Positions 43,965-53,256 are shown, counted from the stretch's first letter. The stretch is 64,000 bases of DNA from Cellvibrio fontiphilus (GCF_035317345.1 NZ_JAYKTU010000008.1), one strand, 5' to 3'. Program-made: numbers and translations. Notes: generated by a model not told the origin, from the letters alone.

Positions 43965-46175
43965 TCAGCACTGTTCGACCGATAATTTCACCGGCACTGA
44001 TTTAAATGCCGGTGTTTTGCTGCGCGGATCGTGATGGGTAGCAATCAGTACATTTGCTTCAGGGTAATAGGCCATTAAATTGCCGCGTGGCACATCAAAA
44101 GCAAATACCTTGACCGCTTTCATTTCACCTTGGGCAGATTTCAGGTTAACCAAATCCCCTGTGGAAATAGCTAAATCCACCATATCTTTTTTATTCATTA
44201 ATACCGACCAGCGAGTGTCAGTGCCGCGATAGGAATCTGCTTCCTCGTAAATAATCGAATTAAATTGTCCTTCGCTGCGAATACTGGCCAACACAAAGGG
44301 ATACTCCGCGTTTGCAACGGCGGCGGGCAATTCGCCCACTTGAAATTGTGCTTTGCCGTTCGGGGTGTGAAATTCTGGCGATACCAATAGGCGATCCTGG
44401 ATCGTAAATTCTTGCTTGGTTTGCGCTATATCTTTTAATTCCCTCATGCCGGGGATGGAAGCTGCTATAGCCGCGCGAATGGAGTCATGTTGTTTTAATT
44501 GTTGGAAATCCAGTGGGCAATCAGGTAGCAAGCGTTTGCCCAATTCACACAGAATTTCCACTTCCGGTCTGACGTTGTGCAAGCGATGAATACCTCCATC
44601 GCTCAAGCGCACATAGTTAAACATGGACTCCTGCGTGGTAGGCTGCCATTCCTCATCGCGAGCAGTAACCGGTAGGATTAATGCTTCGCTGGTTTCCATG
44701 CCAGTCACATGCCCCAAATTCAGGGTCGTTGTTAGGTACACTTTAAAACCGATTTTATCCAGTGCGGCTTTTGCCCAATCGCTGTTGGGTGTTGCTGCGA
44801 ATAAATTGCCGCCCATGATCAATGCTGCATCTATTTCACCGGCGTGAGCTGCACCTAAACATGCCAGCGTATCCATACCTGCGGTGCGTGGCAGGGCTGC
44901 GCCTGTGTGTTGCTCCAACTGTTGTAAAACATCCTCCGCCAATATGGGCTTAACACCCACTGTGCCTATGCCTTGCACATTGCTGTGGCCGCGCAGTGGC
45001 AATAAACCTGCTGCTGGTTTGCCGAGCATGCCGCGCAGCAAGGCCAGGTTGGCAATGGCCTCGACATTTTCTACGCCGTGCAGGTGGTGGGTAATGCCCA
45101 TGCCCCAGGCAAAAATAGCGCGCTCGGCGTTAGCGTAGTGGTGTGCGAGCTCTTCTATTTTTTGTTGGCTCACACCGCAAAAATCCACGAGTCTTTGCCA
45201 GGATGTTGTTTCAATATCCTGTTTGAAAGCTGCAAAATTATTGGTGTGCCGGGCGATAAAAGATGCGGCAATTTGTTCGCTTTCAATGAGCGCTTTGGCG
45301 ATACCTTTTAACAGCGCCAGATCACTGCCAATATTGGGTTGCACATAGTCCGAAGCAATCCAGCTGCCGCCGCTTAACATGGATTTGGCACTTTTAGGCA
45401 CTGCAAAACGCACCAGCCCCGGCTCTTTGGCCGGGTTTATCACAATCACTTGCCCACCGCGCTCGCGACAATTTTTTAGTTGATGAATAAAACGCGGGTG
45501 ATTGGAGGAAGGGTTGGCTCCGATCACAAAAATACAGTCGCAGTTGCCGACATCTTCCAGTGATACAGTCGCGGTACCGCTACCAATCACATTGTATAAA
45601 CCCACACCGGTGGCTTGGTGGCAATAGTAAGAACAATTATTCACATTGTTGGTGCCGTACAAGCGCGCGAGTAATTGCAACACAAAACCGGCTTCGTTAG
45701 AGGAGCGGCCGGAGGAATAAAAAAAGCTGCGTTCAGGTTTGGTAGCGCCAAAGGCACGCGTCATTTTGTCCAGCGCAAATTCCCAGCTTACCGGCGTGTA
45801 ACGATTGCTGTCGGCAGATTTAAATAATGGGTTGTTTAATCGCCCCAAGTGTTCCATTTCATAAGCGCTGAGTTGTTTGAAATCATCCAGGGTATGAGTG
45901 AATAAATCTTCGGGAATAGCCGGTTGTATATCGGTGGATTGCGCTTGAATACTTTTATTGCAGACTGAAGGGAATTCGTCTTTCTCGTTGGTCATACCAC
46001 CGCGCTGCCCACCCATGCCCAGCCCACAGGCCTTGCAGGTATTTTTACTGTTGAGGGCTTTGGCTGAGTTCAGTAAACCGATGCGCGCAACAGTTTTCAG
46101 CGTGTACAAGACCTTTTTAGGGCCACCGCCAACAATACTGATAGGTTCGGCAGGTGTTGAATCTGAAGCGGACAT
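43965..46175 (-). CDS. FdhF/YdeP-family molybdopterin oxidoreductase
   Basis: This bis-MGD molybdoenzyme resembles the alpha subunit of formate dehydrogenase but belongs to the YdeP group, whose substrate is not firmly established. The N-terminal segment has a Cys pair in NTCKACGLGMGG and another Cys in FPSVCNKS. The molybdopterin domain includes SYYCHQATGVGL near the position of the catalytic Cys/SeCys, FVIGANPSSNHPRF and INPAKEPGLVRFA. The C-terminal molydopterin-dinucleotide-binding domain includes LASIRSEGQFNSIIYEE and YRGTDTRWSVLMN. It has 736 aa, typical of YdeP-like proteins. It is probably cytoplasmic, with no Tat signal. No accessory subunit lies next to it. Confidence 0.88.
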   Translation of the reverse strand: MSASDSTPAEPISIVGGGPKKVLYTLKTVARIGLLNSAKALNSKNTCKACGLGMGGQRGGMTNEKDEFPSVCNKSIQAQSTDIQPAIPEDLFTHTLDDFKQLSAYEMEHLGRLNNPLFKSADSNRYTPVSWEFALDKMTRAFGATKPERSFFYSSGRSSNEAGFVLQLLARLYGTNNVNNCSYYCHQATGVGLYNVIGSGTATVSLEDVGNCDCIFVIGANPSSNHPRFIHQLKNCRERGGQVIVINPAKEPGLVRFAVPKSAKSMLSGGSWIASDYVQPNIGSDLALLKGIAKALIESEQIAASFIARHTNNFAAFKQDIETTSWQRLVDFCGVSQQKIEELAHHYANAERAIFAWGMGITHHLHGVENVEAIANLALLRGMLGKPAAGLLPLRGHSNVQGIGTVGVKPILAEDVLQQLEQHTGAALPRTAGMDTLACLGAAHAGEIDAALIMGGNLFAATPNSDWAKAALDKIGFKVYLTTTLNLGHVTGMETSEALILPVTARDEEWQPTTQESMFNYVRLSDGGIHRLHNVRPEVEILCELGKRLLPDCPLDFQQLKQHDSIRAAIAASIPGMRELKDIAQTKQEFTIQDRLLVSPEFHTPNGKAQFQVGELPAAVANAEYPFVLASIRSEGQFNSIIYEEADSYRGTDTRWSVLMNKKDMVDLAISTGDLVNLKSAQGEMKAVKVFAFDVPRGNLMAYYPEANVLIATHHDPRSKTPAFKSVPVKLSVEQC

Positions 46176-46293
46176 AGGTAGCTACCAACAGGAAAATAAT
46201 TACCGAGGGTAGGGCGCTTTTAGGCTTATTGCAATACGTTAAATTACGGGTTTCTTGTAGAATCAGTTGCTGTTGATTTTATGGATCTGCTTT

Positions 46294-47025
46294 ATGCCTC
46301 ACATAGTAATTTTGGAAGATGAACCCAGTATTGCAGAGAGTCTGGTCTTTGTATTGCAAACAGAGGGGTTTACCACCCATTGGGAGATGCTGGCGACCAA
46401 GGCATTGGCTTATATAAAAACGCAGTCAGTGGATTTGATTATTATGGATGTGGGTTTGCCGGATATGACTGGTTTTGAAGCCTGCAAACAATTGCGTAAA
46501 TTTTCAGAATTGCCTGTGATCTTTTTAACCGCGCGCGGCGATGAATTAGACCGGGTGGTAGGTTTGGAAATTGGGGCAGATGATTATGTTGTAAAGCCGT
46601 TTAGCCCACGGGAAATAGCCGCGCGTGTTAAGGCGATTTTGAAACGTAGCCTTCCGCGGCAAGAGTCGTCTGCTCCTGTTATTAATGCCAACCCTGAATT
46701 GGATGCTGATAAACATTCAAAGACAGAATTTCGGGTAGATGCAAAGCGAAAATCCATTTATTACCAGCAGCAGTTGCTCAGCCTCACACGTTTTGAATAT
46801 TGTCTGCTGGAGATGCTCATCACCCAACCGGGGCGGGTATTTAGCCGCGAACAATTACTCGGCGCTGTCGGCGTAACTCTGGATGCTGGATATGACCGCA
46901 GTATTGATAGCCATATAAAATCCCTGCGCGCTAAATTGCGGCAAATTAATCCCGTTGCTGAGCCGATAAAAACCCAGCGCGGTTTTGGTTATTGCTATCA
47001 ACCGGAAACACGCGAATGTCGCTAA
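46294..47025 (+). CDS. creB: response regulator CreB
   Basis: This OmpR/PhoB-type regulator has a receiver domain with phosphoacceptor Asp52 (LIIMDVGLPD) and Lys near 100 (DDYVVKPFSPRE). A long linker leads to a winged-helix DNA-binding domain (about 150-240; SLTRFEYCLLEMLI, YDRSIDSHIKSLRAKL). The upstream TTG at 46267 gives nine extra hydrophobic residues that do not fit. I use the ATG at 46294 (MPHIVILEDEP), giving 243 aa. It overlaps creC by ten bases. The presence of creC, creD and a cre-tag downstream supports CreB over other OmpR members. Confidence 0.9.
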   Translation: MPHIVILEDEPSIAESLVFVLQTEGFTTHWEMLATKALAYIKTQSVDLIIMDVGLPDMTGFEACKQLRKFSELPVIFLTARGDELDRVVGLEIGADDYVVKPFSPREIAARVKAILKRSLPRQESSAPVINANPELDADKHSKTEFRVDAKRKSIYYQQQLLSLTRFEYCLLEMLITQPGRVFSREQLLGAVGVTLDAGYDRSIDSHIKSLRAKLRQINPVAEPIKTQRGFGYCYQPETRECR

Positions 47026-48509
47026 GTTTACGCATATTCATTATTTACATGCTTTTTGTGGCACTGTGCAGTTATTTTGTTCTGCGTACAGTGATGGAGG
47101 AAATTCGCCCGGGTGTCAGGCAAACGACGGAAGAGACCTTGGTTGATACGGCAAATTTACTCGCTGAGTTTTTACGCGAGCCGATGTTAAAAAATCAAAT
47201 CGACCAACATTTTTATGCCGATATTTTTCGCGCTTACGGCCAGCGCACACCCAATGCAAATATTTGGGGTGTAAACAAGTTTGCAGTCAATCACCGTATT
47301 TATGTCACAGATCGCAAAGGTGTAGTTTTATTGGACTCCAGCAACATAGCCGTTGGGCAAGATTACTCGCGCTGGAATGATGTCTATCTAACCTTGCAAG
47401 GAAAATACGGGGCACGTTCATCCCAAGAGCAGGAGGGTGATGAAAGCGCGAGTATTATGTATGTGGCGGCACCCATTAAAAATGGCGATGAGATTATTGG
47501 TGTTGTGTCAGTCGCTAAACCCAATCGCAGTGTGCAACCTTTTATCGAGCGCACCCAGCGGCGCTTGGGTATTTTGGGTAGCGCATTAATTTTATTGGGG
47601 CTGCTAAGCGGTGCGTTATTTTCCTGGTGGTTGAGCCGGGAGCTGCGCAAGTTGCGGGAATATGCAGTGACTGTGAGCCAGGGCGAGCGCGCGACAATTC
47701 CAGAAGGAAAAATTGCCAGCGGGGAGTTACGTCAACTGGCGCAGGCGCTGGAATCCATGCGCAGTGAATTGGATGGCAAAGCCTATATTGAACGCTACGT
47801 ACAAACCCTCACTCATGAGTTAAAAAGCCCACTGGCGGCCATTCGTGCGACAGCCGAGTTATTGCAGTCGCCGCTGTTGGATGCGCCAGAGCAGGCACAG
47901 CAGCGCCAGCGATTTATTGCAAATATCGATAGCGAAAGCCTGCGGTTGCAACAGTTAATCGAGCGTTTGTTAAATCTGGCTTTGGTGGAGCAACAGCAAA
48001 GTTTGCACGATCCGGAGACCTTGGATTTGAATGAGTTATGCGATCAGTTGCTGGATACTCACAGCGCACGCATCCTGCGTCAATCCATAAAGCTCCAAAA
48101 AGAGTTTACGGCTGATGCAAAACTCAAAGGCGAAGCATTTCTGTTGCGTCAGGCAATTAATAATCTGCTCGAAAATGCGCTGGATTTTACCCCGCATGGT
48201 GGTTGTATTTTGGTGCAGACCCGTTGGCAGGGCGCCAGACTTCAGCTGTTGATTACCAATCAAGGTGAGCCTATTCCGGATTTTGCTATTGCACGTTTGA
48301 CAGAGCGATTTTTCTCCCTGCCGCGCCCGGTTACTGGCAAAAAAAGCACTGGTTTGGGGCTGAATTTTGTACAGGAAGTTATGGATTTACACGGCGGTTC
48401 TCTGCGGGTTAGCAACGTCCAACTCGACCTTGTGCAGTTTGATCACCCCCTTGTCACAGACATAGGTGTTGCGGCAGTGCAAGCATGTTTGGAATTCAGC
48501 GCAGAGTGA
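47016..48509 (+). CDS. creC: sensor histidine kinase CreC
   Basis: This 497-aa kinase has an N-terminal membrane helix (about 6-24), a periplasmic sensory domain (about 30-180; YVTDRKGVVLLDSSN, GQDYSRWNDVYLTLQGKYGARSS), a second helix (about 185-208), and a HAMP-like linker. The HisKA helix has His267 in TLTHELKSPLAAIRATAEL. The HATPase region has LRQAINNLLENALDFTP and GLGLNFVQEVMDLHGG. The ATG at 47016 (MSLSLRIF) fits; the TTG at 46992 lies inside creB. The first cytoplasmic and periplasmic motifs match CreC-family proteins. Confidence 0.92.
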   Translation: MSLSLRIFIIYMLFVALCSYFVLRTVMEEIRPGVRQTTEETLVDTANLLAEFLREPMLKNQIDQHFYADIFRAYGQRTPNANIWGVNKFAVNHRIYVTDRKGVVLLDSSNIAVGQDYSRWNDVYLTLQGKYGARSSQEQEGDESASIMYVAAPIKNGDEIIGVVSVAKPNRSVQPFIERTQRRLGILGSALILLGLLSGALFSWWLSRELRKLREYAVTVSQGERATIPEGKIASGELRQLAQALESMRSELDGKAYIERYVQTLTHELKSPLAAIRATAELLQSPLLDAPEQAQQRQRFIANIDSESLRLQQLIERLLNLALVEQQQSLHDPETLDLNELCDQLLDTHSARILRQSIKLQKEFTADAKLKGEAFLLRQAINNLLENALDFTPHGGCILVQTRWQGARLQLLITNQGEPIPDFAIARLTERFFSLPRPVTGKKSTGLGLNFVQEVMDLHGGSLRVSNVQLDLVQFDHPLVTDIGVAAVQACLEFSAE

Positions 48510-48650
48510 CCTAACACAAAAAAATACAATTATTTACAGCTCTGGCAAGCCGATAAAAATAGAGTGCGGGTTTTATAAAAATGGCTGTTATTACTTTAGT
48601 CTGCCACATAAAAGTATGGCCTGTATAAAATTAACCCTGCTGGAGTTCTT

Positions 48651-49256
48651 ATGTTGATTCGGCTTAAATTATTCTTGATCCTTCTTGCTTTTTTTTCGTT
48701 GACGGCCTGTAAAGACCTGCTGTCTAAACCTCTCGCCAGTGCGACTGTTCCCGATCTGCCCAAGCCTTTGGTGGGTGATTGGCTGAGTGAAGATAACAGT
48801 AAGCGCTTGAGTATTACCAAGGTAGGTGGGCAGGATTGGTACCAGTTCCGCTATCAGGAAGGTTCTAAAGAAACCGAGGGGCGCTTTGTGGTTTCCTATT
48901 TTAAACAGCGCATGGTGTTCAACCTCAACCTGGCCACAGTGCGTATTGATAACAAGCCAGTTATTAATAGCGATATGCCTGTGTACTTATTGATGGGAGC
49001 CATAGTGGATGAGGAAAATCTACAAATTGCACCGGCGCAAATGGACAAATTTGAAAAACATTTTGCCGACTATTTTTATGCCTCACCCATAGATACAAAA
49101 ACCTTATGTAAACAGGCTGCAAGTTCCTGCGCAGAGAGTTTCACTGCTGGCAATTTGTTGTTGTCCAAACGTCTGCGCAAATTCAACGATGAATTTATGA
49201 AAAAATATCGCACGGTATTTCCGCGCCGCGATGAAGTAGTATTTGTGCGTCAGTGA
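48651..49256 (+). CDS. lipoprotein of unknown function in the cre locus
   Basis: A 201-aa protein starts at an ATG (48651) with GGAG five bases upstream. The signal ends in a lipobox (FFSLTAC, then K), predicting a lipidated envelope protein. The mature part opens with a LVGDWLSEDNSKRLSITKVGG strand pattern. It has two Cys (LCKQAASSCAES) that could pair. I recognise no family. Its position between creC and creD suggests a role in the same envelope-stress or cell-wall response. A hairpin follows its stop. Confidence 0.7.
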   Translation: MLIRLKLFLILLAFFSLTACKDLLSKPLASATVPDLPKPLVGDWLSEDNSKRLSITKVGGQDWYQFRYQEGSKETEGRFVVSYFKQRMVFNLNLATVRIDNKPVINSDMPVYLLMGAIVDEENLQIAPAQMDKFEKHFADYFYASPIDTKTLCKQAASSCAESFTAGNLLLSKRLRKFNDEFMKKYRTVFPRRDEVVFVRQ

Positions 49257-49264
49257 TCCATTTG

Positions 49265-49296
49265 GCACACAGCGGAAATGTATGTTCGCTGTGTGC
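49265..49296 (+). terminator. 10-bp hairpin after the cre-locus lipoprotein
   Basis: GCACACAGCG (49265-49274) and CGCTGTGTGC (49287-49296) pair perfectly around a 12-base loop, nine bases after the stop. No T-run follows, so it may be rho-assisted or a 3'-end stabiliser. Confidence 0.5.
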
Positions 49297-49316
49297 TGCT
49301 ACAAGTTGCTTCCTAT

Positions 49317-49332
49317 TTCACCAGATTTTCAC
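49317..49332 (+). promoter_or_regulatory. cre-tag (CreB-binding direct repeat) upstream of creD
   Basis: TTCAC (49317-49321), six bases CAGATT, TTCAC (49328-49332). This is an exact match to the TTCACnnnnnnTTCAC element bound by CreB/BlrA regulators. It lies 77 bases upstream of creD, a suitable position for activation. Confidence 0.88.
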
Positions 49333-49409
49333 TCAATCTCCATATTTCCCACATCAAATATCCATTTAGCCAGTGAATACTGAGCCCTGTTAACCTCAAG
49401 GAGCTTAGT

Positions 49410-50780
49410 ATGACTCGTTCACTTTTATATAAATTTTTGGCGATTGGTGTATTAATTCTATTGCTGCTAATTCCCCTGGCAATGATTGGTAATTCAATAG
49501 ACGAGCGGCGCGCCTACAGTGAGCAGGTAGTGCAGGATATCGCCCGCAGTTCAGCCTACAGCCAAACCCTGGTTGGGCCGATATTGGTGATTCCCTACCG
49601 TAAAAAAGAGCGCTACTGGACGCTTAATGACGCGAAAGAAAAAGTGTTTCAGGAGCGCGTAGTTGAAGACCAGCTGTATTTTTTACCTGACCGCTTCCGC
49701 CTGCAGGGGGTACTCAAGGGAGAGTCGCGCCAGCTGGGTATTTATAGCGCACGTCTATACCATGCAGATACCACTCTGGATGGCCATTTTTCCCTGCCAG
49801 TGAATTTTGGCATCACAGAAAATTTAGCGGATTACACGTTTGATACACCATTTGTTGCTGTGGGTATTAGTGATATTCGCGGCATTAAAAACTCATTGCA
49901 GTTAGTGTTGAATCAACAAACCTATGAGTTTGAGCCGGGTAGCCAGTTAAAAATATTGGGTGATGGGGTTCATGCCCGCCTGCCGCAACAGCTATTTTCT
50001 GCGCTATATAACCAGCCCCAGACAATTCCTTTTTCATTTAAATTAATGCTGCAAGGCACAGAGCAGTTTCATGTGGCGCCGGTAGGGAAGGAAACCCATA
50101 TAGAGCTGCAGTCTGACTGGCCGCATCCACGTTTTTTAGGCGATTTCTTGCCGGTAGAACGCAGCATTAGCGATACTGGTTTCAATGCGCGTTGGCAAAC
50201 GTCTTACTTCTCCACCAATTTTTCTGAATACTTTATGGCCTGTACCGGGAGTGATCAGTGCGAACCATTCCTGCAGCGGCGTTTAGGGGTAAGTCTATTG
50301 GAGCCGATAAACCTTTATGTAAAAAGTGATCGGGCCATTAAATATGCACTTTTATTTATTGCGCTCACCTTTGCCAGTTTCTTCTTATTTGAAATTTTAA
50401 AACGCTTGCAAGTGCATCCAGTTCAATATGCGTTGGTAGGCTTGGCTTTGGCATTCTTTTATTTGCTGTTGTTAGCCTTATCGGAACATATCGCCTTTGT
50501 GGTTGCTTACACTATTTCAGCATTTGCATGTGTGTTATTGATTGGTTTTTATGTGTCCCATGTGTTGCAAAGTATGCGGCGCGGAATTGGGTTTAGCGCC
50601 GGTTTGGGGTTTTTATACCTACTGCTTTATGGCTTGTTAAGCGCAGAAGACTATGCATTATTAATGGGAGCTTTGCTGCTGTTTGCCGTCTTGGGTTTAT
50701 TTATGTTATTAACCCGTAAAGTGGATTGGTATTCAGTTGGTGCGCAGAAAATATCCGGCCGTGCAGTGCAGGAGTCATAA
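49410..50780 (+). CDS. creD: inner membrane protein CreD
   Basis: This 456-aa CreD-family protein is the classic output of CreBC and is linked to envelope and beta-lactam stress phenotypes in pseudomonads and Aeromonas. An N-terminal membrane helix (about 8-30) is followed by a large periplasmic domain (about 30-310; QTLVGPILVIPYRKKE, GISDIRGIKN, HVAPVGKETHIELQSDWPHP). The C-terminal part has five to six membrane helices (about 312-440). The ATG at 49410 has GGAG nine bases upstream. Expression is probably controlled by CreB at the cre-tag upstream. It ends one base before the next start. Confidence 0.95.
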   Translation: MTRSLLYKFLAIGVLILLLLIPLAMIGNSIDERRAYSEQVVQDIARSSAYSQTLVGPILVIPYRKKERYWTLNDAKEKVFQERVVEDQLYFLPDRFRLQGVLKGESRQLGIYSARLYHADTTLDGHFSLPVNFGITENLADYTFDTPFVAVGISDIRGIKNSLQLVLNQQTYEFEPGSQLKILGDGVHARLPQQLFSALYNQPQTIPFSFKLMLQGTEQFHVAPVGKETHIELQSDWPHPRFLGDFLPVERSISDTGFNARWQTSYFSTNFSEYFMACTGSDQCEPFLQRRLGVSLLEPINLYVKSDRAIKYALLFIALTFASFFLFEILKRLQVHPVQYALVGLALAFFYLLLLALSEHIAFVVAYTISAFACVLLIGFYVSHVLQSMRRGIGFSAGLGFLYLLLYGLLSAEDYALLMGALLLFAVLGLFMLLTRKVDWYSVGAQKISGRAVQES

Positions 50781-50781
50781 A

Positions 50782-50982
50782 GTGATTGAACTTATTGTCT
50801 CTTGCCTGATTGTTGGCTTGCCACTTGTCTTGGGTATATTGTTTACTTACTGCTTATGGAGCCGGGGTTGGATAGGAAGGCTGGTTTTAGCGGCAGTAGT
50901 TTTATTTATGGGGGCAGAAGTTTATGCCCTTAAATATCCGCAGAAACAATTAAAGGAAAATTATGCGCAGGTTATTGGATGA
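50782..50982 (+). CDS. small two-helix membrane protein after creD
   Basis: I chose the GTG at 50782, because GGAG (50771-50774) is seven bases upstream; the frame continues upstream inside creD. The 66-aa product has two hydrophobic segments (about 2-21 and 27-43) and a short charged tail (KYPQKQLKENYAQVIG). I recognise no family. The tight spacing implies co-translation with creD, so it may be a partner or a regulator of CreD. Confidence 0.62.
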   Translation: MIELIVSCLIVGLPLVLGILFTYCLWSRGWIGRLVLAAVVLFMGAEVYALKYPQKQLKENYAQVIG

Positions 50983-51004
50983 ATAGGTGATCGGCGACAC
51001 TGCT

Positions 51005-51044
51005 GTTGGGTTACGAGGCTCGCGCTGCTCGCCTCTAACCCAAC
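51005..51044. terminator. palindromic element between creD operon and aldo/keto reductase
   Basis: GTTGGGTTA (51005-51013) and TAACCCAAC (51036-51044) pair perfectly. An inner GAGGC/GCCTC stem extends the structure. It lies between convergent genes and could terminate both. The pattern (GGGTT-GCGC-AACCC) is the dispersed palindrome type also seen at 40059 and 62834. Confidence 0.7.
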
Positions 51045-51054
51045 CTAGGGTGGT

Positions 51055-52068
51055 TTATTTCAAAATAGTTTCGATTTTTGCAAGTTCATCTGCAGTGAAT
51101 TCCAGGTTGTTTAAGGCAGCAACGGAATCGTCAATTTGCGCCGGGCGACTGGCGCCAATCAAACAAGTGGTTACCGCATCATTATGCAGCGTCCAGGCGA
51201 TAGCCATTTGCGCAAGCGACTGGCCGCGGGTTTCCGCCAGGGCATTAAGCGCCTGCACCTTTTGCAGTTTCTCGGGCGTGATGTCCTTGTTGTTTAAGTA
51301 AATCAACTCGGGGCGCGCGGCGCGCGAGTCGGCCGGAATGCCGTTTAAATATTTATTGGTCAATACACCCTGTGCCAGTGGCGAGAAAACAATAGAGCCA
51401 ACTCCTTCCTGTTTCAGCACATCGGTCAAGCCGTTTTCAATCCAGCGATCAAACAAGTTGTAGCGCGGTTGGTGAATCAGTAGCGGTGTGCCCAGTTCGC
51501 GCAAAATACGCGCCGCTTCTTTGGTTTGCTCCGGTTGGTAATTGGAAATACCAACATAGAGCGCACGGCCCGAGCGCACAATGTAATCCAAGGCCTGCAT
51601 GGTTTCTTCCAGCGGCGTTTCCGGGTCCATGCAGTGGTGATAAAAAATATCAAAATATTCAAGGCCAGTGCGCTTCAAACTTTGATCGCAACTGCTCACC
51701 AAATATTTGCGTGAGCCGCCAATACCATAGGGGCCGGGCCACATGTCGTAACCGGCTTTGCTGGAAATAATTAATTCATCGCGGTAGTGCGCAAAATCCT
51801 GTTTAAAAATATTTCCGAAGGTGGATTCGGCGGAACCAAAGTTAGGGCCGTAATTGTTGGCCAAATCAAAATGGGTGATACCCAAATCAAATGCGCGACG
51901 CAGCATATTGCGCGCGTTAGCTTGTGAATCCACCGCGCCGAAGTTTTGCCACAAACCCAGCGATAAGCGTGACAAGCGCAGGCCACTTTTGCCACAGCGT
52001 TGATACTTCATGGTTTTGTAACGGTCGGGGTGGGCAACGTAAATCGGGTTGGGCTCGTGCGTAATCAT
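51055..52068 (-). CDS. gpr: L-glyceraldehyde 3-phosphate reductase (YghZ/Gpr-type aldo/keto reductase)
   Basis: This AKR14-type cytoplasmic oxidoreductase acts on reactive aldehydes such as L-glyceraldehyde-3-phosphate and methylglyoxal with NADPH. It is collinear with E. coli YghZ: YQRCGKSGLRLSRLSLGLW, ITHFDLANNYGP (catalytic Asp and Tyr), SSKAGYDMWPGPYG, IFYHHCMDPETPLEET and CLIGASRPAQIDDSV. I chose the ATG at 52068 (MITHEPNP), with AGGA seven bases upstream, over a longer frame that adds 47 unrelated residues. The length is 337 aa. Confidence 0.93.
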   Translation of the reverse strand: MITHEPNPIYVAHPDRYKTMKYQRCGKSGLRLSRLSLGLWQNFGAVDSQANARNMLRRAFDLGITHFDLANNYGPNFGSAESTFGNIFKQDFAHYRDELIISSKAGYDMWPGPYGIGGSRKYLVSSCDQSLKRTGLEYFDIFYHHCMDPETPLEETMQALDYIVRSGRALYVGISNYQPEQTKEAARILRELGTPLLIHQPRYNLFDRWIENGLTDVLKQEGVGSIVFSPLAQGVLTNKYLNGIPADSRAARPELIYLNNKDITPEKLQKVQALNALAETRGQSLAQMAIAWTLHNDAVTTCLIGASRPAQIDDSVAALNNLEFTADELAKIETILK

Positions 52069-52216
52069 GTTATTCCTGCCGGAGAAGAGTGTTGTTGGAT
52101 CGATAAGATTTTTGTGGTTATTGGCGGGCGATTTTACCTGAAAGCGCTGTAGATCGTGCGCTTGAAATTTGTATGGCGAGTGTAAAGAAAAAGAAACTTG
52201 GGCCTGCATTCCTCCA

Positions 52217-52246
52217 AATAAAAATCCCCGCTGGGTGGCGGGGATT
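52217..52246 (-). terminator. intrinsic terminator of the His-rich secreted protein gene
   Basis: Read on the minus strand: AATCCCCGC, a short loop, GCGGGGATT followed by TTTATTT, about 45 bases after the stop of the preceding minus-strand gene. Confidence 0.88.
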
Positions 52247-52288
52247 AGTGGTGCGCAAAAAACAAGTTAAACCTATCGGGAAGTCTGC

Positions 52289-52717
52289 TTAATGGTTGTG
52301 TCCCTTGCCTTTACCATTGCCTTGCCCTTTACCTTTGCCGGGATGGTCATCCCTGCCTCTGTGACTTTCGTGATCCTCATGGTAGTGCTCGTCATATTCG
52401 GCGGAGCGAACAAAATATACCGGGCGGTCACAAGCGTGGTATTTACTGCAGTGTTTGCCCCAGTTCTTGGCGTGACCGGGGGGAACATGCAGATAAACCG
52501 GCCGGCTGCGGGCATAGCGGGAATCGGTGACAATCAACATGGGTTCACGGTAGTAAACGCTGGGGCGCGAGTCGTTGCCGATTTCCACCCGGCCGTATAC
52601 GCCCGGCGCGACCTCTTTTTCCAGAATAACGGATATACCCAAATCGTCGGCAGTTACGGTGGATGCGACCAATATGCCGAGTGCAAGCAGCGAGCTTTGA
52701 ATTAGTTTGTGGTTCAT
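52289..52717 (-). CDS. exported small protein with His/Gly/Lys-rich tail
   Basis: This 142-aa protein has a signal peptide ending near STVTADD (about residue 23). The central part (ISVILEKEVAPGVYGRVEI, LIVTDSRYARSRPVYLHVPPGH) resembles short periplasmic proteins of unknown function. Two Cys lie in KHCSKYHACDRP. The tail is very rich in His, Gly and Lys (HYHEDHESHRGRDDH, GKGKGQGNGKGKGHNH), a composition that often binds metal ions or nucleic acids. I chose the second ATG at 52717, nine bases after GAGG; the first ATG is only three bases from it. No family is recognised with certainty. Confidence 0.7.
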   Translation of the reverse strand: MNHKLIQSSLLALGILVASTVTADDLGISVILEKEVAPGVYGRVEIGNDSRPSVYYREPMLIVTDSRYARSRPVYLHVPPGHAKNWGKHCSKYHACDRPVYFVRSAEYDEHYHEDHESHRGRDDHPGKGKGQGNGKGKGHNH

Positions 52718-52842
52718 GATCATCTACCTCTGTGTGCCCTTGTCCAGGTTTGCTTGAAACTTCGGCTTAGCCTAGTCATTTGTTGATGTGAATTCCGTGG
52801 ATTGGCGCAAATTACAACAAATAAGTCCACCAATGGTGATAT

Positions 52843-53256
52843 TTACCCCACATAGTGATTGGCATGGTCTATTAGTAGCAGCCCCCAGATAACCAGAACA
52901 CAAAGGTTGCCAAGGGTATAAGCGCGAAAACGGTTGATCACATCGTTAGTAGTTAAGTGGATGAGGCTGTGTGCCAGACGCGCCAACACAAATATCCATG
53001 CGGTAACGATCATTGCGCTACTGTCAGTACCCATCGCAATAGCGGTTGCACCTGCCGCATAAAAGAGCACCGGCACCTCGAATAAATTGCTGTAGTTACG
53101 TGCCGTTTGGGTGATTTCATCGGGCATATCGCCAGTATTCAAGCGAAATTGACTGAGCCTTACACTGCCGGTTTTGACAGCTTTGAGGCGCAGGAACAGC
53201 AGGCGAAATGCCACGAGAAATGTCAGCAACACCATGGCAAACATCGGGTAGATCAT
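52843..53256 (-). CDS. MAPEG family membrane protein
   Basis: This 137-aa protein has four membrane helices and the MAPEG pattern: an opening MIYPMFAMVLLTFLVAFRLL, a polar RLNTGDMPDEITQTARNYSNLFEVPVLFY segment, and RLAHSLIHLTTNDVINRFRAYTLG. The polar segment carries the family's conserved Asn and Arg residues. MAPEG members include glutathione-dependent and eicosanoid enzymes, but the bacterial substrate is unknown. The ATG at 53256 has AAGGAG upstream. Confidence 0.85.
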   Translation of the reverse strand: MIYPMFAMVLLTFLVAFRLLFLRLKAVKTGSVRLSQFRLNTGDMPDEITQTARNYSNLFEVPVLFYAAGATAIAMGTDSSAMIVTAWIFVLARLAHSLIHLTTNDVINRFRAYTLGNLCVLVIWGLLLIDHANHYVG

